The notes under the pieces were generated by a model. It saw nothing but the letters and a program-made list of their open reading frames with translations. It made no database searches and was not told the DNA's origin. Positions 1-5,895 of a stretch of 10,427 nt of DNA are shown here, one piece after another. Origin of the DNA: JASMTM01 sp046483075. Lineage in GTDB: Bacteria > Thermotogota > Thermotogae > Petrotogales > Kosmotogaceae. The position numbers were made by a program, and so were the translations under genes. Each line of letters opens with the position of its first letter. The first letter of the stretch is position 1. The stretch covers positions 1 to 10,427 of the forward strand of contig JAWODV010000018.1 of NCBI GenBank assembly GCA_046483075.1, given 5' to 3'.

Positions 1-1
1 A

Positions 2-235
2 TTATATAATTTCTTTCAGTATTTCATTAAACTGTCAATAATAACTGAAGATTATTCATTATATTCTTACAGTAACGACTTACCTGATAATCACTTCTTA
101 TCTGTAGCTTCACATCATAGAGCATATCTAATAACAGGAGATTTGAAGTGCCAGAAAATAGCTAAAGAAAACAAAATAATGTGTTGTAGTCCAGCTCAGT
201 ACATAACATTATTTTGCAAAGATTGCTTTCTGTAG
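2..235 (+). CDS. PIN-domain (VapC-like) putative toxin, C-terminal part, 5' end outside window
   Basis: An uninterrupted frame runs from the left edge to a TAG at 233-235, giving 77 residues with no start in view. The visible part matches the second half of PIN-family putative toxin proteins: an acidic DLPDNHFLSVA segment (about residues 27-37), then AYLITGD (about 41-47), where the last acidic residue belongs to the PIN metal site, then a short helix and a closing CCSPAQYITLF strand/helix of the kind that reads 'sP.eFL' in relatives. Known members are Mg-dependent endoribonucleases, usually paired with a small antitoxin encoded just upstream. Activity here is inferred. No partner can be seen because the 5' side is missing. 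No frameshift or internal stop is present, so it may be an intact gene cut by the window; a stand-alone fragment cannot be excluded. Confidence 0.62.
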   Translation, partial: LYNFFQYFIKLSIITEDYSLYSYSNDLPDNHFLSVASHHRAYLITGDLKCQKIAKENKIMCCSPAQYITLFCKDCFL

Positions 236-333
236 TTATAAACAAATCGTTAACTATTAAAAATTTGAAAAGCTGAAGGAAAGTAAAAAACTAAACTAAC
301 TAAGGTCTTTTTTATACTAATAGTGTCACATGT

Positions 334-433
334 TTTAGTATTTATAGAGGTTTTTCTCGGATCTCCGATCTCGAAGCTCAATAAACGAAGCGAAGCGTCG
401 AAATTAACACACCCAGCCTTCGGCAGCCCTCTC
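334..433 (+). repeat. Degenerate intergenic repeat block A
   Basis: It starts with tttagtatttat (334-345), which recurs exactly at 638-649. This is followed in both places by a gg-tttt stretch and gatctc words (here two 7-bp units at 360-373). It ends with a 27-bp sequence, 407-433, that recurs exactly at 1910-1936 in block C. The block is not coding on either strand and looks like a fragment of a dispersed intergenic element. Confidence 0.6.
407..433 (+). repeat. 27-bp exact direct repeat, copy 1
   Basis: The 27 bases at 407-433 (beginning acacacccagccttcggcag) are identical to 1910-1936 in the same orientation. The two copies lie on opposite sides of the toxin-antitoxin pair, about 1.5 kb apart. 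Confidence 0.85.
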
Positions 434-599
434 TAAAACCGTTGTGCGTGGTCCGTAGTAGGTTGTGCGTTACCGCAATCGTAATCGCCCCTTAGAATGA
501 TTAGACAAACTGAAACCAACAAATAAAATAAAGAATAACAGTTTTTTTGCTCTTATCTGAAAACGTACAAAAGTTCATTAAATTTTAAGTGTTTTGGTT

Positions 600-853
600 T
601 TAAGAATCAGTCGGACAACGGGAAACGGTTCACGTGATTTAGTATTTATGGTGGTTTTCATCTGATCTCGGATCTCAGATCTCGAGTCTCGGGGTTTATT
701 TCGATGGACGAAGCGAGTTGCAAGACGAGCGGTGGACGAAACGTAGTGCTGGACGATGGACGTGGTTTTAATCTCGGATTCTCGTCACCTCGGTTTTTCT
801 CGGATTCTCGTTTTGGAAAGCATTTTTTTAGGATTTCTGATCTCGAATCTCGT
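600..853 (+). repeat. Degenerate intergenic repeat block B
   Basis: A mosaic of short repeats. The piece at 619-634 matches 1965-1980 at 15 of 16 bases (core aaacggttcacg). Bases 652-663 (tggttttcatct) recur exactly at 2143-2154. A four-unit 7-bp tandem occupies 664-691. Bases 701-739 align without gaps to 1993-2031 with 32 of 39 identities, beginning with an exact 13-mer tcgatggacgaag. The 13-mer tctcggattctcg occurs at 772-784 and 798-810, with a related tctcgaatctcg at 841-852. I see no gene, terminal inverted repeats or transposase. Confidence 0.62.
664..691 (+). repeat. 7-bp tandem repeat, four units
   Basis: Four consecutive heptamers read gatctcg, gatctca, gatctcg and agtctcg. Two more units of the same kind (gatctcc, gatctcg) occur at 360-373 in block A. 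It is non-coding. Confidence 0.75.
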
Positions 854-964
854 TTATTACTGCATACTCCAAGCCTTTTTAGTAAACTAAGTGAGAGATT
901 GTAAGCAACTAACTCTGATTTCCTAATGGTCGTAATCATCATTATGTGTACTTAGCTCATGACC

Positions 965-993
965 TTGCGCGAGGCTATGGTAAAATTTATAAA
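965..993 (+). promoter_or_regulatory. Possible promoter of the toxin-antitoxin pair
   Basis: A weak -35 (TTGCGC, 965-970) is separated by 17 bp from a good -10 (TATAAA, 988-993), putting the start of transcription near 1000 and leaving a leader of about 38 nt to the antitoxin ATG. The -10 lies in a quasi-palindrome (tataaagcttata, 988-1000), a possible autoregulatory site of the kind common in toxin-antitoxin operons. The -35 is poor, so this is tentative. Confidence 0.35.
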
Positions 994-1037
994 GCTTATA
1001 CCAAATTACTTTTGGTTCATTTAGGAGTGATTCATTT

Positions 1038-1292
1038 ATGAAAAAGAAAATGGAAATAGAATATCCTTCTTCGCTTCCTGATGCATTACAGGAAAGTTCA
1101 GATAATTTCGAGCGAGAAGCAAGAATGGCAATGGCTGTAAAGCTTTTTGAAATGAAAAGAATATCCTCTGGAATAGCAGCGAAATTGGCAAACATGGATA
1201 GGGTTAGTTTTCTTCTGGAATTACATAAATATGGAGTTTCTATGTTCAATATGGAAGTTGATGAGTTAAACTCAGATGTTGAAAATGCGTAA
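1038..1292 (+). CDS. UPF0175-family antitoxin
   Basis: This 84-aa protein is probably the antitoxin and DNA-binding partner of the PIN protein encoded immediately downstream. Residues 24-83 match the UPF0175 pattern: a helix rich in Arg/Ala (FEREARMAMAVKLFEMKRIS), then a helix-turn-helix-like GIAAKLANMDRVSFLLELHKYG (about 45-66), then a short tail ending in an acidic segment (MEVDELNSD) where relatives read 'y.eeel..dl'. The length is typical. The start at 1038 is preceded by aggagtg (1023-1029) at suitable spacing; an in-frame ATG at 1050 is a less likely alternative. The gene overlaps the PIN gene, the usual sign of translational coupling. Family members are seen next to DUF3368 PIN genes, which agrees with this arrangement. 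The function is inferred from family and context. Confidence 0.8.
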   Translation: MKKKMEIEYPSSLPDALQESSDNFEREARMAMAVKLFEMKRISSGIAAKLANMDRVSFLLELHKYGVSMFNMEVDELNSDVENA

Positions 1293-1791
1293 AACGATAG
1301 TAATAAATACTGGCCCTTTGATTGCCCTGGTGGCAGGATTTGGAGATTTAAGTATTCTCCAGAAAATATATGATAGGGTTATAGTTCCCTATGAAGTAAC
1401 CAAAGAGATGTTAGCAAAGGATACTGATAGTTATGATGCTAAAGCATTTACTCGAAACAAATGGTTAGACAAACGGGAAAAATCAATAGACATTGTACCA
1501 TTTTTGGCCAACACACTTGATAAAGGTGAAGCGAGTGTAATACAAACAGCGCTTAATGAATATATTAAGACAGTTTGTATTGATGAAGCTGCTGGTAGAA
1601 GAATTGCACGTTTGAATAATTTAAAGGTTACAGGCTCCCTTGGGATAACAATAGCTTCTATAAAAGAAGGAGAGAATATTAAGATTAAAGAAATAATAAA
1701 TAATATGAAAAAAAGAGGAATATGGGTTAGTGATGAGTTGAAAAACAAAGCTATAGAACTAGCAGAAAACGCTATGAAAAAACGTGATTGA
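1276..1791 (+). CDS. DUF3368-type PIN-domain protein, probable ribonuclease toxin
   Basis: A 171-aa PIN-fold protein, probably the toxin of the pair with the UPF0175 protein. The N-terminal strand VINTGPLIAL (9-18) is the DUF3368 signature, with Asn at the place of the first PIN Asp, which I recall as usual in this family. It is followed by RVIVPYEVTKEML (34-46), LDKGEASVI (81-89, acidic E85), VCIDEAAGRRIA (100-111, D103/E104 and R108/R109) and TGSLGI (119-124). The C-terminal helix (NMKKRGIWVSDELKNKAIE) also fits. The length is normal and the frame is intact. The start at 1276 overlaps the antitoxin gene by 17 bp. An ATG at 1285 would overlap by 8 bp and also leaves the domain complete; neither has a strong ribosome-binding site, consistent with coupling to antitoxin translation. 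RNA cleavage is inferred from the family. Confidence 0.82.
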   Translation: MLKMRKTIVINTGPLIALVAGFGDLSILQKIYDRVIVPYEVTKEMLAKDTDSYDAKAFTRNKWLDKREKSIDIVPFLANTLDKGEASVIQTALNEYIKTVCIDEAAGRRIARLNNLKVTGSLGITIASIKEGENIKIKEIINNMKKRGIWVSDELKNKAIELAENAMKKRD

Positions 1792-1850
1792 TTACGGTTT
1801 CTCTTTTTTTTGGTTTCTCTTCTCTTTGGTCCTTCTCGATTTCTCGTATT

Positions 1851-2160
1851 TTGAACTTTTGGTACAACATACAACCAACTATCGCACAACGTCGCTTCGT
1901 GTCAAATGCACACACCCAGCCTTCGGCAGCCCTCTCGAAGAGGGCATTAGAACCAATCGGCTCACGGTAAACGGTTCACGTCTTTTGAACCATCGATGGA
2001 CGAAGTGAGCCACAAGGCGAACGTTGGACGATGGACCAAGCGTCAGCGTTGGACGTTTTCTTACTCTCGGGCTCTTGGATCATTTTTTGATTTTTTGAAC
2101 TTCCGTACAACCAACAACCTACTATCATACGACGTTTTTTGATGGTTTTCATCTCGGTCT
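1851..2160 (+). repeat. Degenerate intergenic repeat block C (376-bp non-coding gap 1792-2167)
   Basis: The whole gap between the PIN gene and csoR is non-coding. It starts T-rich (1798-1860) and then carries second copies of pieces seen left of the toxin-antitoxin pair: 1910-1936 (27 bp exact with 407-433), 1965-1980 (15 of 16 with 619-634), 1993-2031 (32 of 39 with 701-739) and 2143-2154 (12 bp exact with 652-663). It also contains an internal imperfect duplication, 1851-1893 against 2095-2135 (ttgaactt...gtacaac...ccaac...actatc). A 7-bp stem with a 3-nt loop lies at 1929-1945. Confidence 0.65.
1910..1936 (+). repeat. 27-bp exact direct repeat, copy 2
   Basis: Identical to 407-433 in the same orientation. 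Here its last bases join a perfect hairpin, gccctct-cga-agagggc (1929-1945). The left copy lacks the second arm of this hairpin, so only this copy could fold that way. Confidence 0.85.
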
Positions 2161-2167
2161 CGTCTAC

Positions 2168-2473
2168 TTAAAGCGTTTTCTCAATATGTTTCATCAAGCT
2201 CTCGAGTTCTTTGATTTTTTCTTCAACGTCGCCGGTTTCGACAGCTTCTTTTACGCATGTTTCAATGTGTTTGTTTATTATTCCTGTGTTTGCTCTCTTT
2301 AAAAGAGCAATAGCTGCCAGAAGTTGCGATGAGATATCAATGCAGTATCTTTCATTCTCGATCATTTTAATTATTCCATCAATTTGGCCTTTTGCTGTTT
2401 TGAGAATGTTGAGCGATTTTTCATGCTTAATATGGTGGTCTTGAACCTTTTTAATACTGTTTTTTGCGTTCAT
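2168..2473 (-). CDS. csoR: CsoR-family Cu(I)-sensing transcriptional repressor
   Basis: A 101-aa all-helical DUF156 protein expected to repress the copper operon until Cu(I) binds. The copper site is complete by spacing: C44, H69 and C73 reproduce the C-x24-H-x3-C pattern of Mycobacterium tuberculosis CsoR (C36, H61, C65). The second-shell residues Y43 and E89 fall where Y35 and E81 lie there. The YCIDISSQLLAAIALLKRAN segment (43-62) is strongly typical. This pattern favours copper over the nickel/cobalt (RcnR) or formaldehyde (FrmR) branches. The ATG overlaps the copZ stop by 4 bp (ATGA, 2473-2470), with a G-run at about 2480-2484 as ribosome-binding site. It is the last gene of the operon, so it would be autoregulated through the promoter at 5762-5790. 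No clear terminator follows. Confidence 0.9.
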   Translation of the reverse strand: MNAKNSIKKVQDHHIKHEKSLNILKTAKGQIDGIIKMIENERYCIDISSQLLAAIALLKRANTGIINKHIETCVKEAVETGDVEEKIKELESLMKHIEKTL

Positions 2474-2676
2474 TCGATACCCCCAAATTTATATCCTGTC
2501 TCTTCAATTCTATTTTTTATTATACCTTTATCAACATTATTATTGACGGTTTTGACATTTGCTGTACCCTTGTTAAGGTTTACACTTACTTCTTTGATTT
2601 CAGGAATTGATTCAAGAGCTTTTTCTACTCTCTTTTTACAATGTTCGCAAGACATTCCTTTAACGTATATTCTCAT
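2470..2676 (-). CDS. copZ: CopZ-like copper chaperone (heavy-metal-associated domain)
   Basis: A 68-aa single HMA domain that should carry Cu(I) in the cytoplasm and pass it to CopA or CsoR. The binding motif is GMSCEHC (residues 7-13, ligands C10 and C13), close to the MSCxHC motif of CopZ proteins. The rest follows the ferredoxin-like pattern: VEKALESIPEIKEVSVNL (17-34), a variable NNNVDKG loop, and IEETGYKFGG near the end. I place the start at the ATG 2676-2674 because GGAGG lies at 2689-2685, 8 nt upstream; a GTG at 2685 would overlap that site. It is 24 bp downstream of copA and overlaps csoR by 4 bp. Confidence 0.88.
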   Translation of the reverse strand: MRIYVKGMSCEHCKKRVEKALESIPEIKEVSVNLNKGTANVKTVNNNVDKGIIKNRIEETGYKFGGIE

Positions 2677-2684
2677 CTTTTTCA

Positions 2685-2689
2685 CCTCC
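2685..2689 (-). promoter_or_regulatory. Ribosome-binding site that fixes the copZ start
   Basis: On the minus strand GGAGG (2689-2685) is followed 8 nt later by ATG at 2676. It shares a base with an in-frame GTG (2685-2683), ruling that codon out as the likely start. Confidence 0.75.
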
Positions 2690-2700
2690 AGATGTTTTAA

Positions 2701-5154
2701 TTACTGGTGCTTTCTTAATCTTACTTTCTTGAGTCTGAGCGCATTCAAAACTACACTGACACTTGAAAATGCCATTGCGGCACCGGCAATCATGGGATTT
2801 AGTTTCAGACCAAAGGCCAGAAAGAAAACACCGGCAGCTATTGGTATGCCTATAGTATTGTAGAAAAATGCCCAGAAGAGATTTTGTTTAACATTCTTTA
2901 TTGTTGCATGTGAAAGATCAATAGCATTCACTACATCGTTAAGGTCATCTTTCATAAGCACGATGTCTGCTGTTTCTATTGCAATATCTGTACCAGATCC
3001 AATTGCTATTCCAACATCGGCTGCAGCCAGTGCAGGAGAATCATTTATTCCATCTCCAACCATCGCGACATTCCTGTTGTTACTCTTCAATTTTCCTATT
3101 TCGCTGGCCTTATCTTCGGGTAATACTTCAGCAATGACTTCATCTATATCAACTTCGTTTGCAATTGCTTTTGCTGTTTGGATACTGTCTCCAGTTACCA
3201 TATATGTTTTAATATTAGCTTCTTTTAATTTTTTAATTGCTTCCTTTGATGTTTTTTTAACAACATCTGCTATTCCCAAGACTGCTATTACGTTACTGTC
3301 GTATTGAGCAGCAATAACTGTTTTACCTTCTCTGGAAAGCTTTTCATAAAACTTCTTTATTTCAGGGTGATCAGATTCAATAAATTTAACGCTTCCTAAT
3401 TTCATTGTTTTGTTATTGATTGTTCCTTTTACACCTTTACCTGGAATTGCTGAGAAATTCTCTACTTCAAATAGTTCTTTGTCATAGGCTCTTGTTATTG
3501 CTCTGTCCAGTGGATGAGAGCTTTTTGATGCCATTGCAGCAACTAGTTTCATAATTTTTTCTTTTTCTGTGTTGTTTATAGGAATAACATCGGTGAGTTC
3601 TGGTCTGCCTTCTGTAATGGTTCCGGTTTTGTCAAGAATCACTGTATTGACTTTGTGAGTTATTTCAAGTGCTTCACCGCTTTTAAAGAGGATACCCATC
3701 TCGGCTCCTCTTCCGGTGCCTACCATAATTGCAGTAGGAGTAGCCAGGCCAAGAGCACAGGGACAGGCTATAACAAGCACAGCAATCATCATTGTTAAGG
3801 AAAAGACAAATCCAAAGCCCAGTAATAACCATACTAGAAAAGTTATAGCTGCAATTCCCAGAACAACGGGTACAAAGTAACCGCTAACAATATCTGCCAG
3901 TCTTGCAATTGGAGCTTTAGTTTCCTGTGCGTTTTCAACGAGTCTGATAATTTTAGCAAGAGCTGTTTCATTCCCAACTTTTGTAGCTTTAACTTCGATT
4001 GCTCCGCTTATGTTGACTGTTCCACCAATGACTTTATCTCCTTTTTCAATATCCTCAGGCATTGATTCTCCGGTGATCATTGATTTGTCGACAGAACTTT
4101 GACCTGAAATGACTTCTCCATCTGTAGGTATGGACATTCCTGCCTTCACTAACAATTTATCCCCAACCTCGATTTCTTCAGAAGGTATTTCTATGTATTC
4201 ACCGTTTCTTTTAACAAAAGCTTTTTTTGGAGCCAGATCCATGAGTTTCTTTATGGCTTCAGATGTACGACCTTTTGAATAGTTTTCAAGGTACTTTCCA
4301 AGAGAAATCAATGCGATTAGAACACCTGCAGTTTCATAATATAGATCAAAGGCGTATTGTGTATTACCAAGTGTGATTTGAATAGTGGAAAAAATACTAT
4401 AAATTACAGCAGCTCCTGTGCCCAGTCCAACCAGTGTATCCATATTTGGGTACCCTTTGAATAGAGAAGGAATCCCCTTTATATAAAAGTTCCTTCCTGC
4501 AATTATTATGGGAGTGGTTAGAAGGAGCTGAGCGAGAGCAAAATTCAGAGGAGCAGTATCCGGTGAAATAAAAACAGGAAGTTGTAATCCTAACATGTGT
4601 CCCATAGATATTAACAGAAGTGGAACTGCGAAAACAGTAGAAACCAAAAACCTTCTGAAATAACCCTTTAGGGTATTCTCCCGGTGTTCTTTTTCTTTAT
4701 CATACTGCTGTGAAGATACGTTTTTTGCTTTGTATCCTGCTTTTTCTACTGCAGTTTTTATATTGGAAATGTTAACTTTTTCTGGGTAATATTGAACTTC
4801 CGCTTTTTCTGATATTAAATTGACTGAAGCAAAATCTATACCATCTAGCTTGTTTATGCTTTTTTCGACAGCTGCTACGCATGAAGCACAGGTCATCCCT
4901 TCTATATCCAGGTTTATTTTGCGAGCTTTACCAATCTCTTCTACTTCGTACCCCACACTTTTTACACTTTCAAGCAATCTTTGTTCATCAAAATCGTTAT
5001 CGGTATCGATACTCAGTTTTTCTGTTGAGAAATTTACTCTGGAACTGTTTACTCCTTCAGTCTTTGATGCTGCTTTTTCAACAGCCCTAACACATGAGGC
5101 ACAGGTCATCCCCTTTACTACATATTCTCTTTTTTCTTTGTTAGAAGTATCCAT
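2701..5154 (-). CDS. copA: Copper-exporting P1B-type ATPase CopA
   Basis: An 817-aa inner-membrane pump that uses ATP to export Cu(I). Two N-terminal metal-binding domains carry GMTCASC at 15-21 and 86-92. Eight membrane segments are visible at about 168-188, 203-220, 240-262, 272-290, 424-446, 452-475, 758-778 and 783-803. The transport motif is CPC (464-466) in the sixth segment. Y765-N766 and M794-x-x-S797-S798 in the last two segments complete the Cu(I) selectivity signature (P1B-1). Catalytic parts: TGES (361-364), DKTGT with the phosphorylated D508, the SSHPLD nucleotide-binding motif (545-550), TGD (654-656) and GDGINDSPAL (700-709). All key residues are present and the length is normal. 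The start has AGGAAG about 8 nt upstream. It lies 51 bp after the second SHOCT gene and 24 bp before copZ. Confidence 0.97.
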   Translation of the reverse strand: MDTSNKEKREYVVKGMTCASCVRAVEKAASKTEGVNSSRVNFSTEKLSIDTDNDFDEQRLLESVKSVGYEVEEIGKARKINLDIEGMTCASCVAAVEKSINKLDGIDFASVNLISEKAEVQYYPEKVNISNIKTAVEKAGYKAKNVSSQQYDKEKEHRENTLKGYFRRFLVSTVFAVPLLLISMGHMLGLQLPVFISPDTAPLNFALAQLLLTTPIIIAGRNFYIKGIPSLFKGYPNMDTLVGLGTGAAVIYSIFSTIQITLGNTQYAFDLYYETAGVLIALISLGKYLENYSKGRTSEAIKKLMDLAPKKAFVKRNGEYIEIPSEEIEVGDKLLVKAGMSIPTDGEVISGQSSVDKSMITGESMPEDIEKGDKVIGGTVNISGAIEVKATKVGNETALAKIIRLVENAQETKAPIARLADIVSGYFVPVVLGIAAITFLVWLLLGFGFVFSLTMMIAVLVIACPCALGLATPTAIMVGTGRGAEMGILFKSGEALEITHKVNTVILDKTGTITEGRPELTDVIPINNTEKEKIMKLVAAMASKSSHPLDRAITRAYDKELFEVENFSAIPGKGVKGTINNKTMKLGSVKFIESDHPEIKKFYEKLSREGKTVIAAQYDSNVIAVLGIADVVKKTSKEAIKKLKEANIKTYMVTGDSIQTAKAIANEVDIDEVIAEVLPEDKASEIGKLKSNNRNVAMVGDGINDSPALAAADVGIAIGSGTDIAIETADIVLMKDDLNDVVNAIDLSHATIKNVKQNLFWAFFYNTIGIPIAAGVFFLAFGLKLNPMIAGAAMAFSSVSVVLNALRLKKVRLRKHQ

Positions 5155-5205
5155 GGTTACACTTCCTTTCTATAAAACACAGTTGTTTTTATTTATTAAA
5201 TTCTC

Positions 5206-5487
5206 TTATTTCTGTTGAATGTTCTTTTTCATGCGATGATACTCTTCGTGACTGATTTCGCCCTTTACATAACGTTCATTTAAGATCCTAATAGAACTAT
5301 TTTCAGCATTGTCTTCAATGGCCAGATGAAAGTTATTTCTATATCTATTATTTGAATTCCTGATTATTAAAATCACACCAACAATTAATGCAGTAATTAA
5401 AGTAAAACCCAATATTGGCCAAAACCATCCCCAGGTACCAAAAAAATTTCCGCACCAACCAGGAGTTCCAAAATAGCCTAAATGCAT
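5206..5487 (-). CDS. Small membrane SHOCT-domain protein (93 aa)
   Basis: The function is unknown. The N-terminal 21 residues are rich in aromatics and Gly (MHLGYFGTPGWCGNFF, then TWGWFW), with possible metal ligands H2 and C12. One membrane helix follows at about 22-42, then a polar linker, then a C-terminal SHOCT motif (67-90) reading ILNERYVKGEISHEEYHRMK. SHOCT is a short helical motif found at the ends of many small membrane proteins and thought to mediate oligomerisation. The start is ATG 5487; GGAGGAG lies just upstream inside the end of the preceding gene, whose stop is separated from this ATG by one base. That spacing implies translational coupling. Its place between the promoter and copA suggests a role in copper handling, but this is inference only. 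Confidence 0.82.
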   Translation of the reverse strand: MHLGYFGTPGWCGNFFGTWGWFWPILGFTLITALIVGVILIIRNSNNRYRNNFHLAIEDNAENSSIRILNERYVKGEISHEEYHRMKKNIQQK

Positions 5488-5488
5488 A

Positions 5489-5710
5489 TTATTCTCCTCC
5501 TTCAATGTTTCTTAATACTTTTCTATATTCATCTTCGGAAATATCCCCACGGGCATATCGTTCTTTGAGTATTTCTTTAGCTTTACGGTTATTACTAATA
5601 TCCTCATGCAATGTTTCGCTATTACCGCTATTAAATAAATTCTTTAGAAAATCTGGTTTAAATATGAGTAGAAATAATGCAATTAATAGAAACCATCCAA
5701 AAAACATCAT
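5489..5710 (-). CDS. Small membrane SHOCT-domain protein (73 aa), first gene of copper operon
   Basis: It has one N-terminal membrane helix (about 3-17, FFGWFLLIALFLLIF) with almost nothing before it, a polar linker, and a SHOCT motif at 44-69 (ILKERYARGDISEDEYRK). The motif shares 12 of 23 aligned residues with that of the next gene, so the two are distant paralogues or a matched pair. The start at 5710 has GGAG 8 nt upstream (about 5722-5719). Transcription should begin about 45 bp upstream at the promoter covering 5762-5790, making this the promoter-proximal gene of the operon SHOCT-SHOCT-copA-copZ-csoR. Its function is unknown; a role as a small membrane partner in metal stress is conceivable but unsupported by any catalytic residue. 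Confidence 0.82.
   Translation of the reverse strand: MMFFGWFLLIALFLLIFKPDFLKNLFNSGNSETLHEDISNNRKAKEILKERYARGDISEDEYRKVLRNIEGGE
5494..5500 (-). promoter_or_regulatory. Ribosome-binding site that fixes the second SHOCT gene start
   Basis: GGAGGAG on the minus strand lies about 6 nt before ATG 5487 and inside the last codons of the upstream gene. An in-frame TTG at 5505 would place this site inside the coding sequence, so the ATG is preferred. Confidence 0.75.
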
Positions 5711-5732
5711 AAAATCATCTCCTTTTTTACCA

Positions 5733-5750
5733 CCCCCCTCGGGCGGGGGG
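5733..5750 (-). promoter_or_regulatory. Candidate CsoR operator: C6-N6-G6 inverted repeat
   Basis: A perfect inverted repeat of six C and six G around a 6-nt centre, in otherwise AT-rich DNA. It begins about 4-5 bp downstream of the predicted transcription start of the copper operon, so a bound repressor would block initiation. CsoR-family operators are known for G/C tracts in inverted arrangement near the promoter, which fits. In RNA it would form a 6-bp GC hairpin in the leader, so a leader role is the alternative. It lacks a following U-run and is not a good terminator on either strand. Confidence 0.55.
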
Positions 5751-5761
5751 AGTCTAATTTA

Positions 5762-5790
5762 ATACTACATTATTTATCGGATATTGTCAA
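5762..5790 (-). promoter_or_regulatory. Sigma-70-type promoter of the copper operon
   Basis: Read on the minus strand: consensus -35 TTGACA (5790-5785), a 17-bp spacer, then -10 TAGTAT (5767-5762), predicting a start near 5755. The C6-N6-G6 repeat follows at once. This is the best promoter match in the window and fits an operon that is strong when derepressed. Confidence 0.72.
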
Positions 5791-5841
5791 GGAATATATT
5801 AATTGCTTGAAATCTTCTTTTTTATTATGGTTTCTATAAGC

Positions 5842-5847
5842 TATAAT
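5842..5847 (+). promoter_or_regulatory. Possible -10 box for the 793-aa sensor gene
   Basis: A perfect TATAAT lies 48 bp before the ATG at 5896, but no recognisable -35 sits 16-18 bp upstream, where the sequence is a T-run. It may be a weak or activator-dependent promoter, divergent from the copper promoter about 50 bp away. Confidence 0.3.
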
Positions 5848-5895
5848 TATGTCAATTAGTACTGCAGCCAAATAACAAATATAAGGGGGATTTTT

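Larger units (their letters stand above)
236..964. other. Long non-coding stretch with degenerate repeats
   Basis: About 730 bases between the PIN fragment and the toxin-antitoxin promoter hold no credible gene. The composition is patchy: AT-rich spacers (236-330, 485-600, 855-964) alternate with GC-richer blocks (about 350-480 and 600-853) made of short repeated words such as gatctc, ctcggattctcg and tggacga. Short open frames on both strands over 658-942 have repeat-driven composition (runs of Arg, Ser, Glu, Pro), no ribosome-binding site and no recognisable domain, so they are not annotated. Confidence 0.7.

Noticed and set aside
658..942. Open frames on both strands over the repeat block (94 aa minus, 66 aa plus)
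   Set aside because: Composition follows the short repeats, there is no ribosome-binding site or recognisable domain, and the DNA recurs in pieces at non-coding 1993-2154.
236..1037. CRISPR array or insertion sequence in the repeat region
   Set aside because: Repeats are degenerate and irregularly spaced without unique spacers of constant length, and there are no terminal inverted repeats, transposase or cas genes.
1929..1945. 7-bp hairpin as terminator of the toxin-antitoxin pair
   Set aside because: It is followed by attagaacc with no T-run and sits inside a repeat copy; kept only as part of the repeat.
1784..2008. Short plus-strand frames after the PIN gene
   Set aside because: They lie in repeat block C, start without a ribosome-binding site and have no domain.
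5174..5189. AAAACA-cagt-TGTTTT hairpin between the second SHOCT gene and copA
   Set aside because: The stem is only six bp and mostly A-T, and its U-run faces the wrong strand for the operon; likely chance in an AT-rich spacer.
4820..5218. Plus-strand open frames opposite copA
   Set aside because: They are antisense shadows of a gene with every P-type ATPase motif intact.
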